13,128 nt of DNA, from the NCBI GenBank assembly GCA_001779055.1, contig MFJA01000062.1:1-13128 (forward strand). The letters are read 5' to 3'. Positions 12,484-13,128 of this stretch are shown one piece after another; position 1 is the stretch's first letter, and each line of letters opens with the position of its first letter. Both the position numbers and the translations under genes were made by a program. Source of the DNA: Candidatus Gottesmanbacteria bacterium RBG_16_37_8 (GTDB lineage Bacteria; Patescibacteriota; Microgenomatia; 2-02-FULL-39-11). The notes below the pieces were generated by a model, which saw only the letters and a list, made by a program, of their open reading frames with translations, did no database searches and was not told the origin of the DNA.

Positions 12484-13128
12484 AAATAAAATAGGAATTT
12501 TAATTTTTCTTGTTTATTTATCGGTTAATCTGTTTATTCTTAAAGATTATTCTTTATCCTGGGATTACCACTATCATCATTTTGCCGGACTTTACCATTT
12601 AGGAATACCTGTCCCGCCAATAACGGAAAATTCAAAAATCCCCTTTTCCGCTCCGGACCCGCGTCTTACAACTGAAGATCCTTTCGGACCCTTTACCCAA
12701 ATATTGCCGTCTTTATCGCAGGTGATTTTTACCGATACTTTAAAAATTCTTCCCTTAGATATCTCCTATAACTTACCCATGGTAATATTCGGATCGCTTG
12801 GGGTATTAATCCTTTTTTTCTTCCTTTTGGAGGCTTTCAATTTGACAACCGCTCTGGCAGGCTCGTTAGCTTTAGCCCTTAATCCTTCTTATTTTGGCTA
12901 TCTTCATAATAATATGAAGGATATCCCCAATGCCTTTGCCTTTGCTCTTTCCATTTGGCTGTTCTGGCGGCTGTGCAACAAAAAAAATTTATCTTCTCTC
13001 GTCCTGGCATCTCTCGCATTTGCTTTTGCCTTCAATGTCAAAATCAATTCAGTTTTTATTCCGCTAATATGCGGATTGTATTACCTGACTTCAATCTCAA
13101 GAGCAACTCTTGCAAATGCAAAGACTGC
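12467..13128 (+). CDS. GT-C glycosyltransferase, PMT/GT39-like, 5' part only
   Basis: An open frame of 220 codons runs from ATG 12467 (or ATG 12470) off the end of the window, overlapping the YfhO-like gene by 17 bp. Residues 8-25 form the first membrane segment. The following loop has S-W-D-Y-H-Y-H-H-F-A-G-L (31-42), with D33 as candidate catalytic acid. Hydrophobic segments lie at about 103-121, 127-140, 154-169 and 178-205. H-N-N-M-K-D-I-P-N-A (147-156) is the second acidic motif typical of PMT-type enzymes, where an aspartate follows the third or fourth helix. These enzymes transfer sugars from polyprenyl phosphates to proteins, lipids or glycans on the outer face. The C-terminal half, which would help separate GT39 from GT83-type enzymes, is missing. 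Confidence 0.75.
   Translation, partial: MMHKNKNKIGILIFLVYLSVNLFILKDYSLSWDYHYHHFAGLYHLGIPVPPITENSKIPFSAPDPRLTTEDPFGPFTQILPSLSQVIFTDTLKILPLDISYNLPMVIFGSLGVLILFFFLLEAFNLTTALAGSLALALNPSYFGYLHNNMKDIPNAFAFALSIWLFWRLCNKKNLSSLVLASLAFAFAFNVKINSVFIPLICGLYYLTSISRATLANAKT

Noticed and set aside
1..13128. CRISPR array, tRNA, transposon or phage genes
   Set aside because: No regularly spaced repeats, no tRNA T-loop/acceptor pattern in the intergenic regions, and no transposase, integrase or phage structural motifs were seen. Non-coding space beyond 1683 is too small to hold them.

Overview
The window looks like a piece of genome from an AT-rich, uncultivated bacterium, most likely a member of the Candidate Phyla Radiation (Patescibacteria), possibly of the Microgenomates type. 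This is inference. It rests on low GC in the genes, tightly packed reading frames that overlap or nearly touch, almost no Shine-Dalgarno sequences, a small coiled-coil protein of a kind I associate with that group, and large GT-C/YfhO-like membrane proteins. TGA ends two full-length genes (2458-2460 and 3753-3755), so UGA is a stop here. That argues against the Gracilibacteria/Absconditabacteria recoded lineages.

Layout. (1) Positions 1 to about 437 are GC-rich (about 56% over 1-300 by hand count), lack convincing ORFs, are full of hairpins including two GNRA tetraloops, and end in an intrinsic terminator. I read this as the 3' part, or all, of a structured non-coding RNA that I cannot assign to a family. 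(2) Positions 552-1093 hold two small convergent genes whose stop codons share one TTAA: a 62-aa protein with a CxCxC motif and a 118-aa coiled-coil protein. Both appear to have promoters placed so close to the start codon that their mRNAs would be leaderless. (3) Positions 1094-1352 are a regulatory region. It has a near-consensus sigma70-type promoter (TTGACA, 17 bp, TAAAAT) with 8-bp direct repeats around the -35, followed by a long hairpin plus U-tract that looks like a transcription attenuator, then the only strong Shine-Dalgarno in the window. (4) Positions 1353-13128 form one same-strand, tightly packed gene series that runs off the window: a small single-pass membrane protein, an ALG5/DPM1-like GT2, a GT-B (GT4-like) glycosyltransferase, two large GT-C-like membrane proteins (679 and about 1054 aa), a signal peptidase I with a C-terminal CAP-like domain, a YfhO-family protein (716 aa), and the 5' end of another GT-C (GT39/PMT-like) protein.

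How they may work together (inference). The GT2 would charge a polyprenyl phosphate with a hexose on the cytoplasmic face. The GT4-like enzyme would extend a lipid-linked glycan. The four GT-C/YfhO-type membrane proteins would use polyprenyl-phosphate sugars outside the membrane to build or decorate a surface glycan, lipid or protein. A signal peptidase in the middle of the series hints that secreted or membrane-anchored proteins are the glycosylated partner. The series is probably controlled at its head by the promoter/attenuator.

The items most worth a second look are the unidentified RNA with mutually exclusive pairings, the signal peptidase-CAP fusion whose CAP part lacks the usual catalytic residues, and the leader attenuator. 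Two 21-nt-period in-frame micro-repeats inside glycosyltransferase genes are also notable.
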